A DNA stretch of 42,317 nucleotides from Reyranella soli (lineage in GTDB: Bacteria > Pseudomonadota > Alphaproteobacteria > Reyranellales > Reyranellaceae), in the NCBI RefSeq assembly GCF_007992495.1, contig NZ_BKAJ01000131.1:1-42317 (forward strand), read 5' to 3'. Position 1 is the stretch's first letter, and each line of letters begins with the position of its first letter. The notes under the pieces are model-generated. The model saw only the letters and a list, made by a program, of their open reading frames with translations. It did no database searches and was not told the DNA's origin. Below, in pieces: positions 16,659-25,234 of this stretch. The translations under genes and the position numbers were made by a program.

Positions 16659-17363
16659 ATGTTCGCGTTCTCTTTCGTCTGGCCCTACATGGGCCTCGGC
16701 GCGGCCCTTCTCCTGGCTCTGCTCCTCTGCACCGATGCCCTGCGCAGCGACCTCAGGGTGTCGCGCTGGCAAGACCTCGTCTGGCTCGCCTGGTTGGGCA
16801 TGCTGGCCTACCTGATCCACCAGTTCGAGGAGCACGGCATCGACTTGCGGGGCGCGACCTATGCCTGCCGAGGCGAGATGTGCCGCAACATGGGCCAACC
16901 CGACGTCCAGACCTGCCCAATCCCCTTTTCCTTCGTCAACGCCGTCAACATAACCTGCGTATGGGTGTTCGGTCCCGTGACGGCGCTGCTCGGCCGGCGC
17001 TGGCCGGGGTTCGCGCTGGCCTTCTTCTCCATCCCCTTCGTCAACACCCTCATCCACCTCATCCCGGTGGTAACGCAGGGCGCCTACAATGCCGGCCTGT
17101 TGACGGCGCTCGTGCTCTTCGTGCCGCTGTCGCTGTGGGCCTTCCACGTCGCCCTCTCCCGCTACCGGCTGGGCTGGCGCGCCGTCATCGCCACCATCGT
17201 CGCCGGCATCATCTTTCACGCGATCATGATCGGCTCGTTGCCCATCTTCCTCGCCGGCGGCATCGGCGTGTTCGTGCTCGACGCGATCCAGGTGATCAAT
17301 CCGGCCCTCATCCTTCTCATCGTGATGTATCTCGGGCGTCGGCGAGCGATGCCGGCACCCTGA
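16659..17363 (+). CDS. HXXEE domain-containing membrane protein
   Basis: A 234-residue integral membrane protein with about six hydrophobic segments. The HQFEE sequence at residues 54-58 is the family's HXXEE motif, and later residues FSIPFVNTLIHLIPV and GIIFHAIMIG provide further conserved histidines in membrane segments. The function of the family is unknown; the histidine and glutamate pattern suggests metal binding, which is inference. It is divergent from the small dcd-upstream gene (59 bases) and its 3' end overlaps the convergent AtuA-like gene by 47 bases. Confidence 0.8.
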   Translation: MFAFSFVWPYMGLGAALLLALLLCTDALRSDLRVSRWQDLVWLAWLGMLAYLIHQFEEHGIDLRGATYACRGEMCRNMGQPDVQTCPIPFSFVNAVNITCVWVFGPVTALLGRRWPGFALAFFSIPFVNTLIHLIPVVTQGAYNAGLLTALVLFVPLSLWAFHVALSRYRLGWRAVIATIVAGIIFHAIMIGSLPIFLAGGIGVFVLDAIQVINPALILLIVMYLGRRRAMPAP

Positions 17364-19143
17364 CTGGCATATCCAGAAGCATCTGGGCGAAAGCCTTGGC
17401 CAACGGGTCGGCCTTGAGCGAGGCCATGCCGCCGCCGCCCAGCGCCTGGCGCAGCAGGAAGTTGAAGCCGTGGATGCCGGGCAGGCGCCAGCGCGTCACC
17501 TTGCCCTGGATGCGGTGGGCGAAGTACTTCGCCACCGCCTCTTCCGTCACCTCGGCGTCGAGGATGGGCTCGTACTCCGGCCGCCGCGCGAAGATGCCGA
17601 TGTTGGCGTTGTCGCCTTTGTCGCCCGAGCGACCGTAGGCCAGCGCCACCAGCGGCACGGTCGCGGTCGCCGCGTTGGGGCCGGTGGTCGGCAGCGCCGG
17701 CGCGGCCGGCGCCTCGACCGGCAGGTCCGCCGTCGTGAAGCCGCCGCTCTTGGCCGCGCGCTCCATCGTGATGCTGCTTCCGTCCATCTCGATGGTCACC
17801 GGCACCAGGGCCTTGGGCACCAGGCAGGAGAACATGCGGATCACCGGCGAGGGCGAGGCGCGGCCGGCGCCGAAGCTGCCGGTCATGCCAACCACGCCAC
17901 CGGTCGCCATCGGCGCGATCTCGCGGCCGAGCAGGCCCAACGCCTCCTTCTGGTCGTGCTTGGCGGCGATCTTGACCACGACCTCGCGGCTGTCCTGCGT
18001 GCGCGCATGCGGGCCGTAGGTCGCCTCGCCGCCGATGATCTCGATGCTGAGATCGCGGTAGTCGCCCATGTTCTTCTCGCGGAACATGCGGCGCGTCTTC
18101 TTGATGATGGCGTCGGCGCTCGCCTGGCCCTTGGCCACCGCCTCGCGCCCGCCCAGCATGAAGATGGTGCTGAGCTTGTAGCCGTCGGGCCAGGTGGTCG
18201 AGACCTTGTAGGTGTCGGTCGGCGGCCGCCCCTTGGCGCCCGACACGCGCACGCGATCCTTGCCGACTTGGCTGTAGGTCGCCTGGGTGAAGTCGCAGAC
18301 CACGTCGGGCACCATGTAGGCGCGCGGATCGCCGATCTCGTAGAGCATCTGCTCGGCCACGGTGGCCGTGGTGATCAGGCCGCCCGTGCCGTCGGGCTTG
18401 CCCAGCACGAAGGAGCCGTCGGCCGAAACCTCGGCCACCGGGAAGCCCATCTCGTCATAGTCGGGCACCAGCCGCCAGTCGGTGAAGTTGCCGCCGTTGC
18501 ACTGTGCGCCGCATTCGATGATGTGGCCGCAAAGCGTGCCGGCGGCGAGCCTGTCGTGGTCGTCCATGGTCCAGTCGAAAGCATGGATCAGCGCGCCCAG
18601 GGTCACCGCGGAATCGACGCAGCGGCCGGTGATCACCACATCGGCGCCCTCGCTGAGGGCGCGGGCGATCGGAAAGCCGCCGAGATAGGCGTTCATGCTG
18701 ACGACCTTGCCCGGCAGCTCGGCGCCGGTGTCCATCTCGCGGATGTCGAGCCCGCGCAGCTCGTCGATGCGCGGCAGCAGGTCGTCGCCCAGCACGACGG
18801 CGACCTTGAGCTTTACGCCCGCCGCCTCGCACGCCTTGAGCACGGCATCGCGGCAGGCCTGCGGGTTCACGCCGCCGGCATTGGTGATCACCTTGATCTT
18901 CTTCTCGGCGATCTCGCGCGCAAGCGGCGCCATCACCACCTGCACGAAATCCGTGGCGTAGCCCAGCTGCGGATTGCGCATCTTCTGCGCCGCCATGATC
19001 GACATCGTGACCTCGGCGAGATAGTCGCTCACCAGGTAGTCGACCTTGCCGTGGCGCACGAGCTGGACGGCGGCAGTCTCGGTGTCGCCCCAGAAGCCGG
19101 AATGGCAGCCGATACAGACGGTCTTGCTGCTGTTCTGGGCCAT
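17317..19143 (-). CDS. AtuA family (DUF1446) protein with C-terminal AtuA-like domain
   Basis: A 608-residue cytoplasmic protein. The N-terminal 450 residues match the acyclic-terpene-utilisation AtuA family: CIGCHSGFWGDTETAAVQLV, VDYLVSDYLAEVTMSIMA, ITNAGGVNPQACRDAVL and TGRCVDSAVTLG. A second small domain near residues 520-600 starts VALAYGRSGDKGDNANIGI, the AtuA-like ferredoxin-fold type. Named AtuA is needed for citronellol/geraniol growth in Pseudomonas, but its reaction is not established. Here it lies two bases downstream of an enoyl-CoA hydratase gene in the same direction, so a role in acyl-CoA catabolism is likely. ATG at 19143 is the family start. Confidence 0.87.
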   Translation of the reverse strand: MAQNSSKTVCIGCHSGFWGDTETAAVQLVRHGKVDYLVSDYLAEVTMSIMAAQKMRNPQLGYATDFVQVVMAPLAREIAEKKIKVITNAGGVNPQACRDAVLKACEAAGVKLKVAVVLGDDLLPRIDELRGLDIREMDTGAELPGKVVSMNAYLGGFPIARALSEGADVVITGRCVDSAVTLGALIHAFDWTMDDHDRLAAGTLCGHIIECGAQCNGGNFTDWRLVPDYDEMGFPVAEVSADGSFVLGKPDGTGGLITTATVAEQMLYEIGDPRAYMVPDVVCDFTQATYSQVGKDRVRVSGAKGRPPTDTYKVSTTWPDGYKLSTIFMLGGREAVAKGQASADAIIKKTRRMFREKNMGDYRDLSIEIIGGEATYGPHARTQDSREVVVKIAAKHDQKEALGLLGREIAPMATGGVVGMTGSFGAGRASPSPVIRMFSCLVPKALVPVTIEMDGSSITMERAAKSGGFTTADLPVEAPAAPALPTTGPNAATATVPLVALAYGRSGDKGDNANIGIFARRPEYEPILDAEVTEEAVAKYFAHRIQGKVTRWRLPGIHGFNFLLRQALGGGGMASLKADPLAKAFAQMLLDMPVRVPASLADARDTSR

Positions 19144-19145
19144 GG

Positions 19146-19931
19146 CTACTTCCTGTTGCGATTGACGAACGCGCCCATGCGCTCGATGTGCTCGCCTTCC
19201 GCCACCGACTGGGCGAAGGCGTCGATGCCGGCCTGCACCGCCTCGTCGAGCGGCAGCCGCTCCCAGCGCCGCATCAGCCGCTTCTGCGCCCGTACCGCCT
19301 TGGGCGTACCCTCGACGATCGAGGCAACGCAGCGCTCGACCGCCTCGCCGATCTTCGCGGCCGGCACGACCTGCTCGACCATGCCCCAGCGGTCGGCCGT
19401 GGCGGCATCGATGTTCTCCGCCGTCAGCAGCAGCCACGAGGTGCGGCCCCAGCCGATCAGGCGCGGCAACAGGGCCGCCTCGACCACCGACGGCACACCG
19501 ACCTTGACCTCAGGCATGCCGAAGAAGGCATTGTCGGCGGCGATGCGCATGTCGCAGGCCGCCGCCACTTCCAGGCCGGCGCCCAGCGTATAGCCTTCCA
19601 TGCGGCAGATCACCGGCACGGGGCAGTCGCGGATGGCCTGGCAGAGCTTGTGGACGCTGGTGATGAAGGCGCGCCCGTCCTCGGAGGTCTTCATGCCGGC
19701 CATGTGGTTGATGTCGGCGCCGCCGATGAAGGCCTTGCCGCCGGCACCCGACAGCACGACGACACGCAGGTCGTCCTCGCGCGCCAGGCCCAGGAACGCC
19801 TCGGTGAGGTCGAGCAGCGCCGGCGGATTGAGCGAATTCAGCTTGCGCGAATTGTCGAACACGACATTGGCGACAGTACCGGCGGGCCGGCGATCCCAGG
19901 AAATGTCGACCTTATGCACGCCTGACGCCAT
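19146..19931 (-). CDS. Enoyl-CoA hydratase/isomerase family protein
   Basis: A 261-residue crotonase-fold protein. The oxyanion-hole segments are GKAFIGGADINHMAG and RMEGYTLGAGLEVAAACDMRIA, with PEVKVGVPSVVEAALLPRLIG downstream. The usual glutamate pair of true hydratases is only partly visible, so isomerase or hydratase activity cannot be separated. ATG at 19931 has GGAG about nine bases upstream. It directly precedes the AtuA-like gene (two-base gap) and is divergent from the thioesterase at 20028, with a shared 96-base promoter region. Confidence 0.88.
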   Translation of the reverse strand: MASGVHKVDISWDRRPAGTVANVVFDNSRKLNSLNPPALLDLTEAFLGLAREDDLRVVVLSGAGGKAFIGGADINHMAGMKTSEDGRAFITSVHKLCQAIRDCPVPVICRMEGYTLGAGLEVAAACDMRIAADNAFFGMPEVKVGVPSVVEAALLPRLIGWGRTSWLLLTAENIDAATADRWGMVEQVVPAAKIGEAVERCVASIVEGTPKAVRAQKRLMRRWERLPLDEAVQAGIDAFAQSVAEGEHIERMGAFVNRNRK

Positions 19932-20027
19932 GACGTTTCGCTCCGTGGCTCTTTGTTGGTGGGGGAATTTCATCTATTAGAGCGCCGCAGCAAAGCTTCA
20001 CAAGAGCCACCCCAAGAGCCTATCCGC

Positions 20028-20924
20028 ATGCCCGATTCCATCGACCTCGGCAGCTACTCGGTCTTCGTGCCGCCCGATCCTTTCGAGGACCATGTCGGGC
20101 CGTTCTACTTCCGCATCACCGGCGACGCGCGGCAGGCGGGCAGCGTGCATTGCGTGCTGCCGACGCACGAACGGCACGGCAACTATGCCGGCGGCGTGCA
20201 TGGCGGCGCCACGCTGACCTTCGCCGACTATGCGCTCTGCCTGGTCGCCGGCCGCGCCGCCGACGGCGGCACCAACACCGCTTTCGCCGTGACGGTGAGC
20301 ATCGCCGTGGAATTCCTCGATGCCGGCCGCGTCGGCCTGCCGCTCGAAGCCAGCGGCGAGCCGCTGCAGGTCACCGGACGCCTCGCCTTCGCACGCGGCA
20401 GCATCACCCAGCAGGGCAAGACCATCGCGCTGTGGTCGGGCGTCTGCCGCCACATCCCGCGCACCAAGGCCATGGAACGCAAGGACGCGTCGGCCGCCGC
20501 CGCGCCGGCCCTCGTCAGCCAGAGCGTTCCGGCCGGCTTCGAGTTGCTATCCAACGCCAGCGTCTACTCCCGTCATATCGGCCCCTCCTATGCCCGCAAG
20601 GAGGCCGACGGCGCCTCCCTGATCCAGCCCACCCTGCCGCACATGTGCAACTCGGGCGGGGTGCTGCACGGCGGCTACATGATGAGCTTCGCCGATTCGG
20701 CGGTGACCCGCGCCGCCGGACTCACCACGGGCATGGCGCCCTCGACCGTGGCCTTCGCCGCCGAGTTCCTGTCGGCCGGCACGCCCACCTCGCCGATCAC
20801 GACCCGGGTCGAGGTGCCGCGCCACGGCAAGTCGCTCGCCTTCGTGCGCGGCCTGCTCGAGCAGGATGGCCGCAAGCTCCTATCCTATTCGGCGACCATT
20901 AAACTACGGTCACGCGATAGATAA
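20028..20924 (+). CDS. Tandem hotdog-fold acyl-CoA thioesterase (PaaI-like)
   Basis: A 298-residue protein made of two similar hotdog domains. Domain 1 (about residues 1-145) has GNYAGGVHGGATLTFADYALC; domain 2 (about 160-298) has NSGGVLHGGYMMSFADSAV. Both carry the HGG turn and the following FAD acidic residue typical of PaaI-type thioesterases, which hydrolyse CoA thioesters. Most family members are single domains that pair as dimers, so this gene encodes a pseudo-dimer in one chain. ATG at 20028 starts MPDSIDLGSYS. It is divergent from the enoyl-CoA hydratase operon and probably shares its pathway. Confidence 0.85.
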   Translation: MPDSIDLGSYSVFVPPDPFEDHVGPFYFRITGDARQAGSVHCVLPTHERHGNYAGGVHGGATLTFADYALCLVAGRAADGGTNTAFAVTVSIAVEFLDAGRVGLPLEASGEPLQVTGRLAFARGSITQQGKTIALWSGVCRHIPRTKAMERKDASAAAAPALVSQSVPAGFELLSNASVYSRHIGPSYARKEADGASLIQPTLPHMCNSGGVLHGGYMMSFADSAVTRAAGLTTGMAPSTVAFAAEFLSAGTPTSPITTRVEVPRHGKSLAFVRGLLEQDGRKLLSYSATIKLRSRDR

Positions 20925-21012
20925 CCTAAGTTATCACGTCAAATCAGTCGATATAATGGGTTCGTCGCCGTCCGATAATTTTTGCGTGCCGTAGGGCGCC
21001 AAAATACGCATG

Positions 21013-21033
21013 AGTGCTGGCAGTGCCAGCACT
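21013..21033. terminator. Perfect hairpin between convergent genes
   Basis: AGTGCTGGC and GCCAGCACT form a nine-base stem with a three-base loop. It sits between the thioesterase stop (20924) and the convergent enoyl-CoA hydratase stop (21051). On the minus strand a run ending TATTTT follows after a short gap, so it could terminate that transcript, or both. Confidence 0.6.
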
Positions 21034-21050
21034 GATCAAGGACAGGCGCT

Positions 21051-21815
21051 TCAGCGTCCCTGCCACTTCGGCGGCCGCTTTTCTGCAAATGCGCGCGGAC
21101 CCTCCTGGGCGTCTTCGCTCATGTACACGGGCTCGAACAGATGCCGGCCGACGCGAAGGGCGGCGGATCTGCCCATCTCGGTCGAGAGGTAGACCAGCTC
21201 GCGGGCGGCCCGCACGGTCAGCGGCGCGTTGCGCACGATGGTCAATGCCATCTCCATGGCGGCGGCGCGCAGCCTGTCCAGCGGGACCACGGCATTGACG
21301 TAGCCGAGTTCGCAGGCCCGCCGCGCGCTGAGCGGCTGGGCGGTGAGCAGCAGTTCCATCACGATCCGCTGCGGCAGCATGTGGATCAGCGGCGTCGCCC
21401 AGGGAACGCCGCGGCCGACCTTGGGCTCGGTGATGCCGAACGACGCGTTCTCGCTCGCGATGCAGAGATCGCACATCTGCGCGAACAGCCAGCCGCCAGC
21501 ATAGGCGACCCCGTTCACGGCCGCGATGACCGGCTTGGTGACGTGAATATTGTCACCGAGGACGGGAATGAAATCCCGCGGCGGCACCTGAAGCCCGGTG
21601 GCAGCCGCTTCCTTGAGGTCCATGCCGGCGCAAAAGGCCCTCTCCCCGCTGCCCGTCAGGATCGCAACCTTCAGGGACTCGTCCTGCTCGAAGCGTTTCC
21701 AGGCCTCGGCCAGGCCGTGGCGGATGCCAGAGTTGATGGCATTGAGCTGAGCGGGGCGATTCAGGGTGATGACGGCTACAGGTCCCTCGATCTCGAACAA
21801 CACGTCTTCGGACAT
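21051..21815 (-). CDS. Enoyl-CoA hydratase/isomerase family protein
   Basis: A 254-residue crotonase-superfamily protein. The first oxyanion segment is ERAFCAGMDLKEAAATG and the second is VIAAVNGVAYAGGWLFAQMCDLCIAS, followed by ITEPKVGRGVPWATPL. In the second segment the usual GGG is AGGW, and the canonical catalytic glutamate positions are not both obvious, so the reaction is uncertain. GGGAG lies upstream of ATG 21815. It is 23 bases downstream of the GST gene in the same direction. Confidence 0.87.
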   Translation of the reverse strand: MSEDVLFEIEGPVAVITLNRPAQLNAINSGIRHGLAEAWKRFEQDESLKVAILTGSGERAFCAGMDLKEAAATGLQVPPRDFIPVLGDNIHVTKPVIAAVNGVAYAGGWLFAQMCDLCIASENASFGITEPKVGRGVPWATPLIHMLPQRIVMELLLTAQPLSARRACELGYVNAVVPLDRLRAAAMEMALTIVRNAPLTVRAARELVYLSTEMGRSAALRVGRHLFEPVYMSEDAQEGPRAFAEKRPPKWQGR

Positions 21816-21838
21816 GACCAAGACTCCCTTCCCCTACT

Positions 21839-22471
21839 CTAGCGCCCGAGCTCGTACGGCCCGCCCTTTTCGATCGCCCGCTTGTAGGCCGGCCGGGCCT
21901 TCAGCCGTTCATGCAACGCCGTCAGGCGCGGATAGGCGCTGAGCGGGCCGCGCGCGGCGCCGGCGTCGAGGATGAAGGAGATGTGGATGTCGGCGGCCGA
22001 GAAGCGGTTGGCGACGAAGTAGTCGTTTCCGCCCAAGGCCCCTTCCATGTAGTCGAAGTGGTTCTTGAGCTCGCTGTCGATGCGCGGCCACAACGGCTTG
22101 CCGGCATCGCCCAGCCGGCCGACATAGAGCTTCAGCATGAGCGGCAGCATCGCCGAGCCTTCGACGAAATGCATCCAGTGCAGCCAGGCGCGGTAGTCGG
22201 CCGAATCGGGATCGACTGGCGGCGCCGGCTTGCCGTCGTCGTACTTGCGAACGAGGTACTCGATGATCGCCCCGGTCTCGGCCACCACGCGGCCGTCATC
22301 GACAATGACCGGCGACTTGCCCAACGGATGGACTTTCTTCAGCTCCGGCGGAGCCAGTCGCGTTGTGGCATCGCGCTGGTCCGGCACGACCTTGTAGGGC
22401 TGGCCGAGCTCCTCGCGCAGCCACAGGATGCGCTGCGAGCGCGAGTTGTTGAGGTGATGGATCTCGATCAT
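21839..22471 (-). CDS. Glutathione S-transferase family protein
   Basis: A 210-residue GST. The thioredoxin-like N-terminal domain has HHLNNSRSQRILWLREELG (candidate Ser/Asn glutathione activator), the cis-proline region GKSPVIVDDGRVVAETGAI and the glutathione-binding ETGAI end. An all-helical C-terminal domain follows with NRFSAADIHISFILD. ATG at 22471 is chosen over the longer frame because upstream codons come from the palindrome at 22495-22560. Substrate unknown; it may be cotranscribed with the enoyl-CoA hydratase 23 bases downstream. Confidence 0.9.
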   Translation of the reverse strand: MIEIHHLNNSRSQRILWLREELGQPYKVVPDQRDATTRLAPPELKKVHPLGKSPVIVDDGRVVAETGAIIEYLVRKYDDGKPAPPVDPDSADYRAWLHWMHFVEGSAMLPLMLKLYVGRLGDAGKPLWPRIDSELKNHFDYMEGALGGNDYFVANRFSAADIHISFILDAGAARGPLSAYPRLTALHERLKARPAYKRAIEKGGPYELGR

Positions 22472-22494
22472 GGGAGCGTTCCTGGGTTCTTCGT

Positions 22495-22560
22495 CATTGG
22501 ACCGCGGGCCTCCAGGCCCGCTCAGGCTCATGAGCGGGCCTGGAGGCCCGCGGTCCAATG
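22495..22560. repeat. 30-bp perfect palindrome with nested hairpins
   Basis: The 30 bases at 22495-22524 are the exact reverse complement of 22531-22560, with only the six bases ggctca between them. Each arm itself contains a smaller hairpin (GCGGGCCT / AGGCCCGC), so the DNA could form a cruciform and the RNA a very stable stem. It lies between the HPt stop (22562) and the GST start, both minus strand. It may be a terminator or a REP/MITE-like genomic repeat. Confidence 0.85.
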
Positions 22561-22561
22561 A

Positions 22562-22903
22562 TTACTCTACCGCAACCCCGGCCTGTTCGGCGACGCGGTG
22601 GACCTCGGGGTCGAACAGCTCGCGCAGGCGGCGCACGGTCGACAGGTCCTCGGCCTTGGCCGCCCGCTCGACGGCCTCGGCGATCTGGCGCAGCGCCAGG
22701 GCGCCGATCATGCCCGAGGCGCCCTTCAGGCGATGCGCAGCGCGGGCGATCGCCGTGAGATCGTCGGTGCCCTTGATCTCGCGCGCGGCCTCACGGGCGG
22801 TCTCCAGGAACTCGCGCTCGACATCGGCCAGGGTCCGCGGATCGTCTCCGAACAGCTCGACGAGCTTGTCGCGATCATAGGTCGGGATGCGGCTCTGGTT
22901 CAT
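22562..22903 (-). CDS. Histidine phosphotransfer (HPt) domain protein
   Basis: A 113-residue four-helix HPt protein. The phosphorylatable histidine is His57 in AIARAAHRLKGASGMIGA, the classic HxxKG context. Such proteins relay phosphate between receiver domains. Its ATG overlaps the stop of the hybrid kinase gene (ATGA), so the two are cotranslated and the kinase's receiver is the likely donor. It is followed immediately by the large palindrome. Confidence 0.9.
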   Translation of the reverse strand: MNQSRIPTYDRDKLVELFGDDPRTLADVEREFLETAREAAREIKGTDDLTAIARAAHRLKGASGMIGALALRQIAEAVERAAKAEDLSTVRRLRELFDPEVHRVAEQAGVAVE

Positions 22904-24975
22904 TTGGCGCCTTTCAGCCAGACATCGAGGGTGGCTCGCAGCTGCTCGAGGCCGATCGGCTTGGTGACGAAACCGTCCATGCCGACCGCCCGGCTCCTCT
23001 GCTCCTGCTCCTCGTGGGTGCTGGCGGTGACGGCCAGGATCGGCGTGCGCGGCCTCAGCTCGGCCGCTTCGCTGGCGCGAATGCGGTGCGCCAGCTCGAA
23101 GCCGTCCATGGTCGGCATCTGCAGGTCGGCCAGCACCAAGTCGTAGCGGCCGGTACGCCACAGCTCGAGCGCCTCCTCACCGCCCGACGCCGAATCGGTC
23201 GTGGCGCCGGCCAGTTCGAGCTGCCGCGCCAGGATCTTGCGGTTGACCGAATTGTCGTCGACCACCAGCACGCGGCCGTTGAGCGGCGCCGCACGCGGCG
23301 GCGTGATCGCCACGGCGTCGGTTGCGCGGCCCACCGCGCGGGCGACGGCGCGCACCAGCGCGTCGCGGCGATAGGGCCGCGGCAGGTAGATTTCCGCGCT
23401 GGGGCTGGCGACGCGAATGCCGGCAAAACTGTTGTTGGGATAGATCCCGACTTCGGCGCCGGCATCCGCGAGATAACGGGCGATGGCGCAGGCCTCGTCG
23501 GCATCGGGCAGGGCGACGGCAAGCGACAGGCCACGCAACGTCGGATCAACGCGGGTCGCGGGCGGCGCCTTGCCGAGCCGCACGGTGACGACGAAGATCG
23601 AGCCCTCGCCCGGATGGCTAATAACCTCGATGCCGCCCTGCATGGCCTCGGCAAGGCGGCGCACGATCGACAGACCGAGCCCGGTGCCGCCGAAGCGGCG
23701 CGTGGTCGAGCTGTCGGCCTGCACGAACGGCTGGAACAGGCGATTGCGCTGCTCGTCGGTAAGGCCGATGCCGGTATCGGCGACCTTGATGCGCAGCAGC
23801 CCGTCGCCGCCATTCTCCAGCGACAGTCGCACTGAGCCCGTCTCGGTGAACTTGATGGCGTTGCCCAGCAGGTTGAACAGGATCTGCTGCAGGCGCAGCG
23901 GGTCGCCCAGCACGCGGTCGGGCACGTCGGCGCCGACATAGGCGACCAGGCTGAGGCCCTTGGCCACCGCCTGCGGCGCCAGCGTCTCGGCCGCGCCCTC
24001 GATCAGCTCGACGGTCGACAGTTCGATCTGCTCGAGGTCGAGGCGGCCGGCCTCGATTTTGGAGAAATCCAGGATGTCGTCGATGATCTTGAGCAGCGCC
24101 GACGCCGAGTAGCGCACGGTCCTCAGCGACTCGCGCTGCTCGACCGAAAGCTCGGTGCGTTCCAGCACGTCGATCATGCCCAAGACGCCGTTCATCGGCG
24201 TGCGGATCTCGTGGCTCACCGTCGCAAGGAAGGTCGATTTGGCCTGGTTGGCGCTCTCGGCGTCGCGCTGGGCGTCGATGGCGATGTCGCGCGCATGGCG
24301 CGCCTCGTCGTAGGCGACCTGCAGGCGTCGCGCGAGGTCCTCTTTCTGGTAGGCCAGCGCGATGTTGTCGTACTGCCAGCGATGGACGTCGCGCACATAG
24401 GCCATGAGATGGCCGACATAGGCGCCGCCGGCGATGCCCACGAGCTGATAGAACGGATCGGCCGAGGTCAGCAGCACGAACAGGAGCGGCGCCGTGGTCG
24501 CTCCGGCGAAGGTGTAGAAGGTCGGCGGGTGGGCGGAGCGGATCGGCACCGCCGTGGTGATGGTCGCCAGCAGCACCAGGCCCAGCAGCATGCGCTGCAG
24601 CTCGTAGTCCTTGGAGGCGAGCAGGTAGCCCGCGACGCCCCAGCACGCGCCGGCCAGCAGCGACAGCGTGGCGAACCACCAGCCCCAACGGATGGCCTCC
24701 TCGTCGGACGGATTGGCGCGATTGAAGTTCTTGCGCAAGACGTCGAAGCCCAGCGTGACGACGATGTGGGCCACGAACGGGCCGGCGAGCTCGATCAACT
24801 CGATCTGGCGCCAGTAGATGGCCGCAATCACCGGCCACAGCACGAACGAGAAGTAGCGGGACTGCGCCGAGCCCTCGAACAGGCGTCGGATAAGTTCGGC
24901 GCGGACGAAGGCCTCTTGGCCCGCCGTCGCGGCTGACTCGGCCTGGGCTACCGGCTCAGTCGCAATGGCAGTCAT
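22900..24975 (-). CDS. Membrane-bound hybrid sensor histidine kinase
   Basis: A 691-residue kinase. Residues 40-195 hold about six hydrophobic segments in a MASE-like membrane sensor region. A coiled linker (about 205-245) leads to the HisKA domain with His255 in SHEIRTPMNG. The HATPase has the N box NLLGNAIKFT and the G boxes DTGIGL and GTGLGL. A poorly conserved receiver-like stretch (about 465-545) lies before the real receiver, VLVVDDNSVNRKIL to DLVLADLQMPTMDG with the phospho-aspartate. No periplasmic sensor loop is evident, so the signal may be membrane-related. It is coupled to an HPt gene and divergent from an OmpR-type regulator 259 bases away. Confidence 0.9.
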   Translation of the reverse strand: MTAIATEPVAQAESAATAGQEAFVRAELIRRLFEGSAQSRYFSFVLWPVIAAIYWRQIELIELAGPFVAHIVVTLGFDVLRKNFNRANPSDEEAIRWGWWFATLSLLAGACWGVAGYLLASKDYELQRMLLGLVLLATITTAVPIRSAHPPTFYTFAGATTAPLLFVLLTSADPFYQLVGIAGGAYVGHLMAYVRDVHRWQYDNIALAYQKEDLARRLQVAYDEARHARDIAIDAQRDAESANQAKSTFLATVSHEIRTPMNGVLGMIDVLERTELSVEQRESLRTVRYSASALLKIIDDILDFSKIEAGRLDLEQIELSTVELIEGAAETLAPQAVAKGLSLVAYVGADVPDRVLGDPLRLQQILFNLLGNAIKFTETGSVRLSLENGGDGLLRIKVADTGIGLTDEQRNRLFQPFVQADSSTTRRFGGTGLGLSIVRRLAEAMQGGIEVISHPGEGSIFVVTVRLGKAPPATRVDPTLRGLSLAVALPDADEACAIARYLADAGAEVGIYPNNSFAGIRVASPSAEIYLPRPYRRDALVRAVARAVGRATDAVAITPPRAAPLNGRVLVVDDNSVNRKILARQLELAGATTDSASGGEEALELWRTGRYDLVLADLQMPTMDGFELAHRIRASEAAELRPRTPILAVTASTHEEQEQRSRAVGMDGFVTKPIGLEQLRATLDVWLKGAK

Positions 24976-25234
24976 CGTCCTTCATCCGCGCCGATGCGCG
25001 GCGGCCCAGTTCGTCTCCCTTGCCCATGCGCCGATCGGCTGACCGACTTTGCCTCGCGGCAACACCGATCCCCAAGAGAGTCCGGATCGCTGGAACTAGG
25101 GATAGAGACGACCTCAGGTCGCGGCTCTAAGGGTGGGAAAGACATGTGTTGCGCCTGTGGCGAAATAGGCGAAGAACTGTATCAAATATATCAAGAAACG
25201 GCTGTATAACCTTGAGAAATCGTGATATTTTGTC

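Noticed and set aside
17470..19593. A 707-codon plus-strand open frame
   Set aside because: It lies antisense to the AtuA-like gene and the hydratase gene, both with clear family motifs. Its histidine/arginine/aspartate/glycine-rich text is typical of an opposite-strand shadow in GC-rich DNA.
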